64,000 bases of DNA from Spirochaetales bacterium (GCA_016929065.1 JAFGJO010000036.1:19641-83640); one strand, 5' to 3'. Numbered from the stretch's first letter, positions 26,007 through 34,935 are shown. Numbers and translations: made by a program. The notes: a model not told the origin generated them from the letters alone.

Positions 26007-26623
26007 TAAACCAGATCTTCTCTCTTATTAATTATTTTGGAAATGAGCCCGTATTCGACCGCGTCTTCGGCGCTCATCCAGAAATCCCGGTCGGTGTCCT
26101 TTCCCACTTTGTCGATTTTTTGGCCGGTTTCTCCGGCGATGAGTTCGTTGATCCGCTGGCGGAGCTTTTCAAGTTCGCGGGCGTGGATTTCGATCTCGGT
26201 TGCAACACCGCGGATGCCCGAAAGCGGCTGGTGGATCAGATAGTGTGAATTGGGCAGTCCGACCCGCATCTCTTTCGGGGAAGCAAGCAGAATAATCGCT
26301 GCCGCGCTCGCGACCAGTCCCATACCGATGGTGTAGACCTTTGGCTTGATGAACCGGATCATGTCGAAAATGGCATAGCCCGCATCTGCGTCGCCCCCGG
26401 GAGAATCAATGAACACTTTGATGGGTTCATCGTTCTGATCCTCCAAAAGCAGAAGCTGGCGGATCACCCGTTCAGCAAGCTGTTTGTTGATCTCGCCGGA
26501 GAGGAGAATTGTTCTGGTTTTGAGAAACTGCTGCATTAAAAGCGAATCATGGCCGCTTTCGCCGTCATTTTCGTTTTCATCATCATTTTCTTCTTCGTTC
26601 AGGTAAAAGGTTTTGTATTTCAT
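26006..26623 (-). CDS. clpP: ATP-dependent Clp protease proteolytic subunit
   Basis: Serine protease of the Clp barrel. 205 residues from ATG 26623. Seen: FIDSPGG, the catalytic Ser106 in GLVASAAAI (canonical ClpP reads GQAASMGA, so this is a divergent loop), His131 in YLIHQPL, and Asp180 in DTDRDFWMS. The N-terminus carries an unusual acidic run (residues 9-22, mostly Glu, Asp, Asn), where ClpP normally has its propeptide and axial loop. No Shine-Dalgarno; the promoter ends eight bases upstream. No clpX is adjacent, so it may be an additional ClpP paralogue. Confidence 0.9.
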   Translation of the reverse strand: MKYKTFYLNEEENDDENENDGESGHDSLLMQQFLKTRTILLSGEINKQLAERVIRQLLLLEDQNDEPIKVFIDSPGGDADAGYAIFDMIRFIKPKVYTIGMGLVASAAAIILLASPKEMRVGLPNSHYLIHQPLSGIRGVATEIEIHARELEKLRQRINELIAGETGQKIDKVGKDTDRDFWMSAEDAVEYGLISKIINKREDLV

Positions 26624-26631
26624 AGAGGTAT

Positions 26632-26660
26632 AATATATCGATAAGATCGGCAAAATGCAA
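26632..26660 (-). promoter_or_regulatory. Leaderless-type promoter of clpP
   Basis: Minus strand: TTGCAT (26655-26660), 17-base spacer, TATATT (26632-26637), eight bases to the ATG. It would drive clpP-purC. Confidence 0.6.
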
Positions 26661-26747
26661 GAACCTGTGATAAACTGAAGGGGGTTTTAAACCGGGAAAA
26701 ACACAAAAACCAAGAGGATCCGCCTGGTTGAGCAGCTGTTTTTATGG

Positions 26748-26776
26748 TTGTGCTTCCTGTATTGTGAATGTATAAT
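26748..26776 (+). promoter_or_regulatory. Leaderless-type promoter of the SH3b lipoprotein gene
   Basis: TTGTGC (26748-26753), 17-base spacer, consensus TATAAT (26771-26776), then TATGTA and ATG at 26783. No Shine-Dalgarno. It is divergent from the clpP promoter within 160 bases. Confidence 0.65.
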
Positions 26777-26782
26777 TATGTA

Positions 26783-27886
26783 ATGAAGACAATCAATTAT
26801 ACCGGTATTCTATTAATTATTTTTTTCCTGATATCATGTAATAAAGCAGAGCAGTCTGCTCCTGAAAATGATTCCACGGTAATGCGCTCTGACTCTGCAG
26901 CAGAAACAAAATATATGAAGGTATCAGCCAAAGAGGGGCTGCGCTTGAGGTCTGGGCCGAATACTCAAAGCACAGCACTGAAACTTATTCCCTATGCTGA
27001 TGAAGTTACCGTGATCGGAACGGATCGCGAAACGGAAATCATTGGCGGGGTAAAAGGAAAATGGGCAAACGTTGTCTGGGAAAAAAATACTATACAGGAG
27101 CGGAAAAGGCTGACCGGATGGGTTTTCGACGCGTTCCTGTCTGAACAGGTTGAAGTAACTCCAGAGTTTGTTCGGTCTCAAATTACTTTTACCGGCGTAA
27201 TCGAAAACACTGCTATTAAAATACCGGCTATTAACAATAAAATAATGGGGATTGAACCTCCGCCACCCATGGCACCAGATGAAAAAGCCTGTATTTTAGA
27301 GGATTTTGGATATGCATTTATTTTTTCAAAAGATTATAAAATTTCTAATAATATAACAATCGAAGCATATTCAGGCTCAAAATCATTTTCAAGAGCGATC
27401 TCAAATGATTCATTGGATAGAAATGATAGTAATAGAATTTACTTTTATTTTCCTTTTGAAAACAAGCACTGGCTGCAGACAACCGAATGGTGTTTTGTAG
27501 TTAAAGATGGAGTATCTGAAATTTATAATAAAGAAATGGGAATTCCTGTAATACAATTCTTAATATACATCAAAAGGAGCGATGATCCCTTTGAAATCTG
27601 CCAAATCCAAAGGTTTTATAGAAATAGCCAGTACACTTTTGATCAAAAAACAGGGGACATTGGAGTCATTGTTTTTTATTATACACAGCATTGGAATGTG
27701 TATGACCCTGTACTGGTATTGAATATGCCGGCCGGCTCCGTACATACAGGCTCATTCCGGTTCCAGTTTGAATTTTCCGCGACTGCACCCCCCGGTGCTT
27801 TTTATATACAAAAATATACAATGGAGCAAATTCCCAAAGGGGAACCGGTAGAAATGGCCATTTTCGGCTCGTATCACCTGGATTAA
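26783..27886 (+). CDS. Lipoprotein with SH3b domain
   Basis: 367 residues. Signal peptide with lipobox at FFLISC; then a bacterial SH3 (SH3b) domain (LRLRSGPNTQSTALKLIPYA, GKWANVVW, GWVFDAFLS), a fold that often binds cell wall or peptides. The C-terminal 230 residues show no known motif. The start at ATG 26783 fits the promoter; an upstream in-frame ATG (26768) lies inside the promoter. Base composition is more AT-rich in the second half than in neighbours. Function unknown. Confidence 0.75.
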   Translation: MKTINYTGILLIIFFLISCNKAEQSAPENDSTVMRSDSAAETKYMKVSAKEGLRLRSGPNTQSTALKLIPYADEVTVIGTDRETEIIGGVKGKWANVVWEKNTIQERKRLTGWVFDAFLSEQVEVTPEFVRSQITFTGVIENTAIKIPAINNKIMGIEPPPPMAPDEKACILEDFGYAFIFSKDYKISNNITIEAYSGSKSFSRAISNDSLDRNDSNRIYFYFPFENKHWLQTTEWCFVVKDGVSEIYNKEMGIPVIQFLIYIKRSDDPFEICQIQRFYRNSQYTFDQKTGDIGVIVFYYTQHWNVYDPVLVLNMPAGSVHTGSFRFQFEFSATAPPGAFYIQKYTMEQIPKGEPVEMAIFGSYHLD

Positions 27887-28000
27887 GGAGTGGGGGATAC
27901 TCTGTTGGTTTCAAATCCTGAATGGCAAAGTCTATAAAAAAACCGTCTCTTCATCGGTGCAGCAGGGCATATTTCTTCTATACTCAAAATATAACCGATA

Positions 28001-28009
28001 TGATATAGT
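28001..28009 (+). promoter_or_regulatory. Extended -10 promoter of the ABC operon
   Basis: TGA-TATAGT, an extended -10 element, ends nine bases before ATG 28019. No clear -35 and no Shine-Dalgarno are seen. Confidence 0.45.
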
Positions 28010-28018
28010 CTCAGAATT

Positions 28019-28999
28019 ATGACCGACCAAATCATCAACGTACAACACCTCACCAAAAAATACGGAACATTCACTGCGGTAAATGATATCAGTTTTTCTG
28101 TGGGGGAGGGGGAGATATTCGGGTTTCTGGGGCCGAACGGAGCGGGAAAAACCACCACCATCAAGATGATCTGTACTATCGCCGAACCTACATGCGGTGA
28201 GATATCCGTGAACGGGTATTCCACCCGCCGCGATCAGAATACAGTGCGGGCAACGGTCGGGCTTATATTCCAGGACCCAAGCCTGGATAATAACCTCACG
28301 GTTCATGAAAATTTGTATTTTCACGCAAAATTGTATCATGTGCCTGCCGGTGAAATAAAACCGCGGATTGATGCTGCCCTTGAACTGGTGAATCTTGCCG
28401 ACCGCAGAAAATCGATTGTCAGAATTCTTTCTGGTGGCATGAAGCGGCGTGTTGAGATTGCGAGGGGAATTTTACACACTCCAACCATTTTGTTTCTGGA
28501 TGAACCCACCATCGGGCTTGATCCGCAGACACGCAAGCACATCTGGGAATACATCCTCGCGTTGAAAGAAAAAGAGAACATGACCATGTTTCTGACCACG
28601 CACTATATGGAAGAGGCCGAATACTGCGACCGGATCGCGGTGATCGACAATGGGAAAATCATCGCCCTTGATACCCCGGCCAATTTGAAGAACATGGTCC
28701 GCGGCGACCAGGTGGTGATCAAAACAAGTGACAAAGATAAAACACTCAAACGATTGGAAGAACAAACCGGTTTTGAACCGGTCATCCGTGGAGACAATAT
28801 CCATTTAACCGTTCCGTCCGGCCGCGATGAAATACCAAAACTGTTCAAACTGCTGGGCGATGATATCGTTGAGTTTGATGTCAAGAAAACATCGCTTGAC
28901 GATGTGTTTCTTCACCTCACGGGAAGAGAAATACGGGAGGATACCGCAAGTGCCCACGACCGGATGAAACAGCGTGCCAAAATGCGGAGAAAGATATGA
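28019..28999 (+). CDS. ABC-2 type transporter, ATP-binding protein
   Basis: 326-residue ATPase of the DrrA/CcmA-like group that powers export of drugs, lipids or polysaccharide. Seen: Walker A GPNGAGKTT, Q-loop (LIFQDPSLD), signature ILSGGMKRRVEIARG, Walker B ILFLDEPTIGLD, H-loop TTHYMEEAEYCD, and a DrrA-type C-terminal extension that ends in SLDDVFLHLTGR. Its 3' end overlaps the permease gene by four bases (ATGA), so the two form an operon. Confidence 0.95.
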   Translation: MTDQIINVQHLTKKYGTFTAVNDISFSVGEGEIFGFLGPNGAGKTTTIKMICTIAEPTCGEISVNGYSTRRDQNTVRATVGLIFQDPSLDNNLTVHENLYFHAKLYHVPAGEIKPRIDAALELVNLADRRKSIVRILSGGMKRRVEIARGILHTPTILFLDEPTIGLDPQTRKHIWEYILALKEKENMTMFLTTHYMEEAEYCDRIAVIDNGKIIALDTPANLKNMVRGDQVVIKTSDKDKTLKRLEEQTGFEPVIRGDNIHLTVPSGRDEIPKLFKLLGDDIVEFDVKKTSLDDVFLHLTGREIREDTASAHDRMKQRAKMRRKI

Positions 29000-29763
29000 T
29001 GCGGATAATCTCTGAAATTATTACGATTGCCCGGCGGGAAGTTATCCGCGGTGTGCGGGAAAAGTCTCGGCTGCTCGGTTCCCTGGGCAGGCCCTTTGTC
29101 TGGCTGTTTCTGCTCGGCACGGGACTTCGGCAGGTGGCTGTTTCCACATTGCCTGCGGGGGTGACCGATTATCAGCATTTTATCTTTCCCGGAATGATCG
29201 TCATGAACATTTTATTCGCGTCGATCATGGCGGGCACCTCGCTTATCTGGGACAGGGAGTTCGGGTTCTTAAAGGAAATACTGGTGGCTCCGGTTTCCCG
29301 AACATCAATCGCCCTTGGAAAAATGTTCGGGGGCGCGGCCCTGGCGGTCATTCAGGGGGCGCTGGTATTTTTGTTTATTCCTGTTCTGGGAATTCCGGTG
29401 GATGTGATTCGGCTTCTGCTTGTTGTTCCCTGCCTGTTTCTTGTGGCAAGTGCCATCACCTCTTTGGGAATGCTCATCGCCGTACGGATGCGCAGTTTTG
29501 AAGGATTCGGCATCATGAACAATTTTGTCGTCATGCCGATGTTTTTTTTGTCCGGCGCCATGTATTCGGTGACAAAGGTTCCCGACTGGTTAAAGATTAT
29601 TATTCAGGTCAATCCGGTGAATTACGCAGTGGATTTGATTCGCTCGATTTTTTTGGGCATTCCGTCCAATTATAATTATCTGCTGGACATTGTGGTTTTG
29701 GCCGGCATGGCAATTGTGCTGCAGTCAATCGTCGTTTACCTGTTTCATCATGAAAAGGGTTGA
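28996..29763 (+). CDS. ABC-2 type transporter, permease
   Basis: 255-residue membrane protein with six hydrophobic segments and the ABC-2 pattern: an N-terminal amphipathic stretch, IWDREFGFLKEILVAPVSR in the first cytoplasmic loop, and the motif VNPVNYAVDLIRSIF before the last helices. Pairs with the ATPase encoded immediately upstream to make a homodimeric exporter. The exported substrate cannot be read from sequence. Confidence 0.93.
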   Translation: MMRIISEIITIARREVIRGVREKSRLLGSLGRPFVWLFLLGTGLRQVAVSTLPAGVTDYQHFIFPGMIVMNILFASIMAGTSLIWDREFGFLKEILVAPVSRTSIALGKMFGGAALAVIQGALVFLFIPVLGIPVDVIRLLLVVPCLFLVASAITSLGMLIAVRMRSFEGFGIMNNFVVMPMFFLSGAMYSVTKVPDWLKIIIQVNPVNYAVDLIRSIFLGIPSNYNYLLDIVVLAGMAIVLQSIVVYLFHHEKG

Positions 29764-29837
29764 TTACGGGGGCTTTTGAGCAGATGATTTCCATTTGGAC
29801 CACCCTTTTTGTAAATATAATTCGATACGCCTTTGTG

Positions 29838-29866
29838 TTGACAGACAAGCGGATGTCTTCTATCAT
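29838..29866 (+). promoter_or_regulatory. Near-leaderless promoter of the P-loop kinase gene
   Basis: Consensus TTGACA (29838-29843), 17-base spacer, TATCAT (29861-29866), 11 bases to ATG 29878. The leader would be about five bases and has no Shine-Dalgarno. Confidence 0.65.
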
Positions 29867-29877
29867 TGTAGAATACT

Positions 29878-30435
29878 ATGGAAAAAACTATTATCGCCAC
29901 AGTGGGAATGTGCGGGTCCGGCAAGAGTGTCGCCGGTGAGTACCTGGAGTCTCTTGGTTTTGAAAAGGTATATTTCGGCGGTATTACTATCGAAGAAGTG
30001 AAACGCAGGGGGCTTGAGGTAAACGAGGCGAACGAACGGGCTGTGCGGGAAGAACTGCGCGAGACCCACGGCATGGGGGCTTATGCAATACTTTCGCTGC
30101 CGAAAATCCACGCACTCCGCCAGAAAGACAAACTGGTTCTCATCGACGGGCTGTACAGTTTTTCAGAATATAAAATACTGCGTGAAAAATACGGTGATGA
30201 ACTGTTCATCCTCGCTGTGTTCACGCCCAAGGAAATCCGCTATACGCGTCTGGGCGCACGGGAAGTGCGGCCGCTGACCCGTACCGAAGCCATTTCGAGA
30301 GATTATGCCGAAATAGAGAATATAGAGAAAGGCGGCCCCATCGCCCTGGCCGATGACACGCTTCATAACGGGGGCACTCAACAAGAGCTTGTCAAAGCAT
30401 TGAAAGATATTTTAAAACGTGAAGGTGTTGAGTAG
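29878..30435 (+). CDS. P-loop kinase, dephospho-CoA-kinase-like
   Basis: 185 residues. Walker A GMCGSGKSVAGEYL near the N-terminus, then YFGG and an NMP-kinase-like layout with LVLIDGLYSFSEY and RYTRLGAREVRPLTR in the lid region. It resembles the UPF0200/dephospho-CoA-kinase-like group more than standard CoaE. Substrate probably a nucleotide or CoA precursor; not certain. It precedes a dCMP deaminase gene by 57 bases, but that gene has its own promoter. Confidence 0.75.
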   Translation: MEKTIIATVGMCGSGKSVAGEYLESLGFEKVYFGGITIEEVKRRGLEVNEANERAVREELRETHGMGAYAILSLPKIHALRQKDKLVLIDGLYSFSEYKILREKYGDELFILAVFTPKEIRYTRLGAREVRPLTRTEAISRDYAEIENIEKGGPIALADDTLHNGGTQQELVKALKDILKREGVE

Positions 30436-30456
30436 ATTCCTGTCAAATTATCATCA

Positions 30457-30485
30457 TTGACATAACCTTTTATTTCCCCTACCGT
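30457..30485 (+). promoter_or_regulatory. Leaderless-type promoter of the dCMP deaminase gene
   Basis: TTGACA (30457-30462), 17-base spacer, weak -10 TACCGT (30480-30485), seven bases to ATG 30493. No Shine-Dalgarno. Confidence 0.5.
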
Positions 30486-30492
30486 ATGCTCC

Positions 30493-30945
30493 ATGAGTGA
30501 CATATTACATATTCGCCCAAAATGGGATGAATACTTTATCGGGTTTGCCCGGCAGGCGGCGAGCCGCAGTGACTGCATTCGTGCACAAGTCGGCGCAGTG
30601 ATTGTCAACAAGCGTAAAAAAGTGAAAGGGACAGGGTACAACAATTCACCGGTAGGCGTAGAGTCATGTCTTTCGCGGGGTGTCTGCTTCCGGATTGAAA
30701 ATAAAATCGAAAGCGGGACCCGGTATGAGACCTGCCGAAGTATTCATGCCGAGCAGAACGCGATTATTCAGGCAGGTGAAGACAATTGTGTGGGAAGTAC
30801 CATTTATATTTTCGGACACAGCCAGGTCTGCATCCTGTGCAAACGCTTTATTCTGAATGCCGGCCTGGAGCGGGTGATCCTCCAGAAAACAGCAGACACA
30901 CCGCTGCTCGAGATTGACCCGCAGTCATGGAAGAAAGACCTGTAA
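30493..30945 (+). CDS. Deoxycytidylate (dCMP) deaminase family protein
   Basis: 150 residues. Zinc-dependent deaminase fold with HAEQNAII (His zinc ligand and catalytic Glu) and CILCKRFILNAG (two Cys ligands; the usual PCxxC has Val in place of Pro). The N-terminal W-D-EYFIGFARQAASRSDC segment matches dCMP deaminases (ComEB-like), which turn dCMP into dUMP for thymidylate synthesis. A riboflavin-type or other nucleotide deaminase is less likely. Confidence 0.88.
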   Translation: MSDILHIRPKWDEYFIGFARQAASRSDCIRAQVGAVIVNKRKKVKGTGYNNSPVGVESCLSRGVCFRIENKIESGTRYETCRSIHAEQNAIIQAGEDNCVGSTIYIFGHSQVCILCKRFILNAGLERVILQKTADTPLLEIDPQSWKKDL

Positions 30946-31026
30946 GGCAGGCTGGGGAAAAAAAATAAGCAAAAAAGCCTGAATTCTCTTATACTGTAAA
31001 CAAGTCGGTTTCACAGGAGTATCAGT

Positions 31027-31695
31027 ATGGATTGGGTCGTTGTTCTGCTTTCCGGTATTTTTGCCGTTCTTCTGGTTTTAAAGATAATTTTTTCCACAAA
31101 AAAGATGAAAATATTAAAATTCTATTTTACGCCAATGGTGACCATCTCGGTCATCTGTCTCCCGCTGTATTTTTTGTACAGTACCGGGGGGAGCCAGTAT
31201 GCGGTGCTGGTTGCAGCGGCGCTGACATTTTCGCTTGCCGGCGATATTATCAACATGCGGGAAGAACGGGACAATTCCCATCTGTATTTCAGCGGTTTCT
31301 TTTTCCTGTTTACCCATTTGCTGTATATTGCAGCATTTTTGCCGGGTTATCGTTTTGGGTGGTGGCAGATTTTGGTAGTTGTTCCCGTGGTGGTATTGTT
31401 AATCCGGTCATACTTTTTATTCAAGGATCAATTTTCATCCATATTGTTGAAAATATTTATTCCCCTTTATTCAATGGTGGTTTCGGTTTCATTAATTGTC
31501 GCGGTAGGTGCCATGGGGAAAACAATCGGTGCGCGGGAAATCCTGGCTGCAACCGGCATTGTCTTTTTATGGGCATCAGATTTTTTCCTGGGAGTGCACT
31601 CATTTTGGCACAAAATCAAATATGATTCGGTAATTATCTGGGGATTGTATGCTCCCGGACAATTTTTAATTGCATTGTCCTGTTTTATGCCGTGA
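31027..31695 (+). CDS. YhhN/TMEM86-family membrane protein (lysoplasmalogenase-like)
   Basis: 222 residues with about seven to eight membrane segments. Conserved acidic positions of the family are present: LAGDIINM in the middle and LWASDFFLG near the C-terminus, followed by WGLYAPGQFLIA. Characterised members hydrolyse the vinyl-ether bond of lysoplasmalogens (known). CACAGGAGTATCAGT supports the ATG. Plasmalogens occur in several anaerobes, so the activity is plausible but not shown. Confidence 0.82.
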   Translation: MDWVVVLLSGIFAVLLVLKIIFSTKKMKILKFYFTPMVTISVICLPLYFLYSTGGSQYAVLVAAALTFSLAGDIINMREERDNSHLYFSGFFFLFTHLLYIAAFLPGYRFGWWQILVVVPVVVLLIRSYFLFKDQFSSILLKIFIPLYSMVVSVSLIVAVGAMGKTIGAREILAATGIVFLWASDFFLGVHSFWHKIKYDSVIIWGLYAPGQFLIALSCFMP

Positions 31696-31739
31696 CGGGT
31701 GCGTGCACCAAAACATGGTTTCCGCCGCAGCAGGGGGAT

Positions 31740-33047
31740 TTATGAATAATCCTGTGCCAGCACACCCGATCCTGCACGAAAGTCATTTAAAATTTCACCT
31801 GAGCTTTTCCTGAATGCCAGATTCATGCCGAAATACACAAGAGGATGGTGCATGTTTCCTGGAGCACGGCGCAGAATATTGGAGAAACTGTAGAACTCTT
31901 TTTTTGTGGTCAGATATTGCTCCATAAGACGTTCCGGGGACATCAACTTTGGCTGAAATACAACTGTGGAGTGATCATACAGGTTCCAGTTTTTTGTGAG
32001 GATTCTGTTGTCGCGTTCCATCTGATCAAAAAGAACAGTACCTGGATAGGGGGTGAGAACATTAAATGTTGTTGAGTGGATTTTTGTTTTCATGAGAAAT
32101 TCAAGTGTGAGATCAAATATGCTGTCGTCATCTGTGTCAAATCCAAAGATAACGGACGCATGAAATGCGATGCCCATATCCCTGATTTTGGCAATAGCGT
32201 CTGCACTTTTTTCCGCGGATTTGAGTTTGTGCATTCCCTCAAAAGCAGCAGGGCTCACCGATTCAAGGCCGAAAAACAGACAATAACAGCCTGCTTTTTT
32301 GGCCAGTGCCATTAATTCGACATCATCGGCAAAAGAGATCGATGCCTGGCCGACCCATTTTATATTCAAGGGGATTAATGCGGTAAAGAGTTCCCGTGCA
32401 TAGGATTTCCGGGCAATAATATTGTCATCAAGAAACAGGAAAATATTACTGGAACTGGCTTTTATTGTTTCCACGACGCGTGAAATCGGAATATGGCGAA
32501 TCTTGTTCCCATTAATAACTCCCACGCTGCAAAAATCGCAGTTGTAGGGGCAGCCCTTTGTGGTAAGAATGGGCATGACATTGACAAAACCCTTTTTCTG
32601 GTTTGGCCTCGCGGTCACCACAGGAAAAGATTCCAGGTTTGCAAGGGTGCCGGTGTACATCGGTTTCAAGCGGTTTTCTTTTGCGTCATTTAACAGGACC
32701 GGCCAGATTTCTTCGGCCTCGCCAACGACCACAGCATCGGCATGGGTTATTGCTTCCTGCGGCAGCACTGTGGGATGTATCCCCCCCAACACGACCCTTT
32801 TGCCGCGGCGGCGGAATTCATCGGCAACTGAATATGCCCGTAATGCATTTGAGGTCGCACAGGAGATCCCCACCAGATCGCAGTCAGTATCGAAATCAAT
32901 ATCCTCGATTTCCTCTTCGATTGTATTTACCCGATGTTCCGGGGGAGTAAGTGTGGCTAAAAGAGAGAGGGTGATATTCGGGATGCGCAATGCTTTTTGG
33001 AACCGGATTGATGGATTCGCAACAGGAGAAATGAGCAGGACATTCAT
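31740..33047 (-). CDS. B12-binding domain radical SAM protein
   Basis: 435 residues. The N-terminal 150 residues look like a cobalamin-binding Rossmann domain (GISCATSN, VVLGGIHPTVLP, VVGEAEEIWP) and the radical SAM core starts at KGCPYNCDFCSV, the CxxxCxxC that binds the 4Fe-4S cluster, with later GLES and GFDTDD SAM contacts. Such proteins methylate or rearrange unreactive carbons in lipid, cofactor or natural-product pathways; substrate unknown. AAAGGTG before ATG 33047 fixes the start over the GTG at 33056. Confidence 0.9.
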   Translation of the reverse strand: MNVLLISPVANPSIRFQKALRIPNITLSLLATLTPPEHRVNTIEEEIEDIDFDTDCDLVGISCATSNALRAYSVADEFRRRGKRVVLGGIHPTVLPQEAITHADAVVVGEAEEIWPVLLNDAKENRLKPMYTGTLANLESFPVVTARPNQKKGFVNVMPILTTKGCPYNCDFCSVGVINGNKIRHIPISRVVETIKASSSNIFLFLDDNIIARKSYARELFTALIPLNIKWVGQASISFADDVELMALAKKAGCYCLFFGLESVSPAAFEGMHKLKSAEKSADAIAKIRDMGIAFHASVIFGFDTDDDSIFDLTLEFLMKTKIHSTTFNVLTPYPGTVLFDQMERDNRILTKNWNLYDHSTVVFQPKLMSPERLMEQYLTTKKEFYSFSNILRRAPGNMHHPLVYFGMNLAFRKSSGEILNDFRAGSGVLAQDYS

Positions 33048-33152
33048 TGAGTACACCTTTCAACAGGAAAAGATTTCCATGGAATTTATAACGAGGGTAG
33101 GCTTTGGAGGGCATCGCCGGTGATCAATGAATCGCCTGGATAAGCTGGTGTC

Positions 33153-33275
33153 TTGAAAAATCTATTCAAGTTATATATATAATGTACCAAAAAGTACGGA
33201 TGGGAGCAAGTAAAAAGAAGCATTAATCGGAAATGTGAAATTCAGGGTACGGTCCGCAATCTGAGTGGAGATGGT
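33153..33275 (+). promoter_or_regulatory. Promoter and structured leader candidate upstream of the GGDEF gene
   Basis: TTGAAA (33153-33158), 17-base spacer, TATATA (33176-33181) would start a leader of about 190 bases. Inside it 33229-33266 reads GGAAATGTGAAATTC then AGGGTACGGTCCGCAATCTG, which resembles the core of cobalamin riboswitches (GGTGAAAATCC...CGGTCCCGC...CTGT) but lacks one C and the downstream box. Weak evidence for a riboswitch. Confidence 0.25.
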
Positions 33276-33313
33276 TTTTTATGAAATCTGATGGCTTCGC
33301 AGACGAAATTGTG

Positions 33314-33343
33314 TTGACGGAGGTCGGTTGATTGGGCGATAAT
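33314..33343 (+). promoter_or_regulatory. Promoter of the FHA-GGDEF gene
   Basis: TTGACG (33314-33319), 18-base spacer, GATAAT (33338-33343). The start would be near 33350, 25 bases before the TTG start codon. Confidence 0.5.
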
Positions 33344-33375
33344 CGTTTTCAGATACCATCGAGTAAAGGATTGCT

Positions 33376-34311
33376 TTGAAATACTGCCTGTATTTTCTTG
33401 ATAATAAAATGGTCCTCGATCCGGATATTGTGTATACCCTGGGCAGGTCGCGGGATAATTTGGTGTTACTGCCGGGCCAGACCGTCTCGCGCCGCCATGC
33501 AGAAATTTCCTGGGATAAAAAACACTTTGTGCTCAGGGATCTGGGCAGTACCAACGGAATGATTGTGAACGGGAAGCAGTGTTTCACCCACGCGCTTTTT
33601 GACGGCGACCATATCGAAATCGGGACACTCTTTCTGGTGTACAAGGAATATGATGAGAAAAAGTCGGAGGAAGCGGATTTTGACCGCGAACTCACCGATA
33701 CACTGATGATAGAGCACCAAATCGCCGAATTGCTCGAGAGCGTCAGTGAACGCCAGGTCCATGAAAAAATCATCAGGTTGAAAAAAACAATCAACAATGC
33801 AAAAACGAAAATGAACCAGCTGGCCAACCGGGACCGGCTCACCCGGCTGTACAACCGCAGGTTTTTCGATGAAGAGCTCCAGAAAGAAATCGAACGAGCG
33901 AAACGGTACGGATATATTCTTTCCCTGTTTATGATTGATATTGATCATTTCAAGCAGGTCAATGATGGTCATGGACATCAGAAAGGGGATCAGGTGCTTG
34001 CCGCAGTTTCCTCGATCATCCGCAAACACACACGGGTCAATGACCTTGTGGCCCGGTACGGCGGAGAAGAAATTGCAGTGGTCATTCCTGAAATGAAGTC
34101 AGACAATTCTGTACAGATTGCCGAGAAAATCCGTTTTATGGTGGAGCGGGATTCTGAGGCAAAAGCGGGCATTCCGGTGACCGTGAGCATTGGCGTCTCC
34201 TTTCATGCCGGGAATGACAGTCCGGACCGCCTTATTAAAAAAGCAGACAAGGCGCTCTACGAGGCAAAACGACGGGGGCGAAACCGTGTCATTGTGTACA
34301 ACTGGAAATAA
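33376..34311 (+). CDS. FHA-GGDEF diguanylate cyclase
   Basis: 311 residues from a TTG start with AAAGGA upstream. The FHA domain (about 15-90) has GRSRDN, SRRHAEI and LGSTNGMIVNG, which bind phosphothreonine. A helical linker leads to a GGDEF domain with DIDHFKQVND and an active-site RYGGEEIAVV (GGEEI at 229-233), predicted to make cyclic-di-GMP. FHA would link kinase signalling to c-di-GMP. The PilZ proteins at 50447 and 56861 are candidate downstream receptors. Confidence 0.92.
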   Translation: MKYCLYFLDNKMVLDPDIVYTLGRSRDNLVLLPGQTVSRRHAEISWDKKHFVLRDLGSTNGMIVNGKQCFTHALFDGDHIEIGTLFLVYKEYDEKKSEEADFDRELTDTLMIEHQIAELLESVSERQVHEKIIRLKKTINNAKTKMNQLANRDRLTRLYNRRFFDEELQKEIERAKRYGYILSLFMIDIDHFKQVNDGHGHQKGDQVLAAVSSIIRKHTRVNDLVARYGGEEIAVVIPEMKSDNSVQIAEKIRFMVERDSEAKAGIPVTVSIGVSFHAGNDSPDRLIKKADKALYEAKRRGRNRVIVYNWK

Positions 34312-34350
34312 AAAAACAGCCATCCTGTAACAGGACGGCTGTTTTTTTAT
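34312..34350. terminator. Bidirectional intrinsic terminator
   Basis: Stem AACAGCC-A-TCCTG with CAGGA-C-GGCTGTT, loop TAA, preceded by seven A and followed by seven T. It begins right after the FHA-GGDEF stop codon and also faces the 3' end of the minus-strand gene at 34405. Confidence 0.9.
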
Positions 34351-34404
34351 GGAGTATTACTCCCTCTCAATTCTGAGGTGTTGTGCGGCAATGCTTAAAC
34401 TCCA

Positions 34405-34935
34405 TTAAAACTGATACTCGACGCCGATGCCCCACATCGCGGTGTAGCCGATATACCCGCCTTCAAGGATAAGGCCCAGTTGGTCGGTAAAGTGCCAGAC
34501 TGCACCGCTCACCGCGGCAAACCCAAGCCCGAACGGCAACAGTGCTCCGGCGTATGCAGACGGCAGCACATTACCGTACAGTCCAAGTCCCACACCCGCA
34601 TAAAACTCGATTGGAACCTGTGTGAGCCCCAGGTGAACATTAAACAGGGGAGCGATTCCCCACATGAATATCGAATCAGTTCCCACGCTATAGCTCTGGA
34701 TAATGCCGCGGACAGCAACTCCCCAGTCAAGCGGGACGCCGGAGAGGTTAAACTCGCTGATAACGAACTCTCCGGCAGCCGATGCCATAATACCATACAA
34801 ATATCCAGCCGAACCATAGGCGTTGATCTGAAAATCTTTGTTGTATGATTTCGCCCAGGTCTGCAGCGATGTTCCTTGCGCAAACCCGTTCACGGTTATT
34901 GCCAGCAGAATAAGGATAATCAATAATTTTTTCAC
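34405..34935 (-). CDS. Secreted outer-membrane-like protein
   Basis: 176 residues from a GTG start with AAAGGAGCCACACT upstream. Signal peptide (hydrophobic 3-18, cleavage after GFAQ). The mature part is Gly- and aromatic-rich with alternating strands and ends in YTAMWGIGVEYQF, a C-terminal Phe as in outer-membrane barrels. No family recognised; similar in style to the barrel-like proteins at 12.8-14.1 kb. Confidence 0.65.
   Translation of the reverse strand: MKKLLIILILLAITVNGFAQGTSLQTWAKSYNKDFQINAYGSAGYLYGIMASAAGEFVISEFNLSGVPLDWGVAVRGIIQSYSVGTDSIFMWGIAPLFNVHLGLTQVPIEFYAGVGLGLYGNVLPSAYAGALLPFGLGFAAVSGAVWHFTDQLGLILEGGYIGYTAMWGIGVEYQF

Noticed and set aside
33280..33330. 16-codon frame with GGAG upstream before the GGDEF gene
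   Set aside because: No evidence of use; may be chance within the leader, though a leader peptide cannot be excluded.
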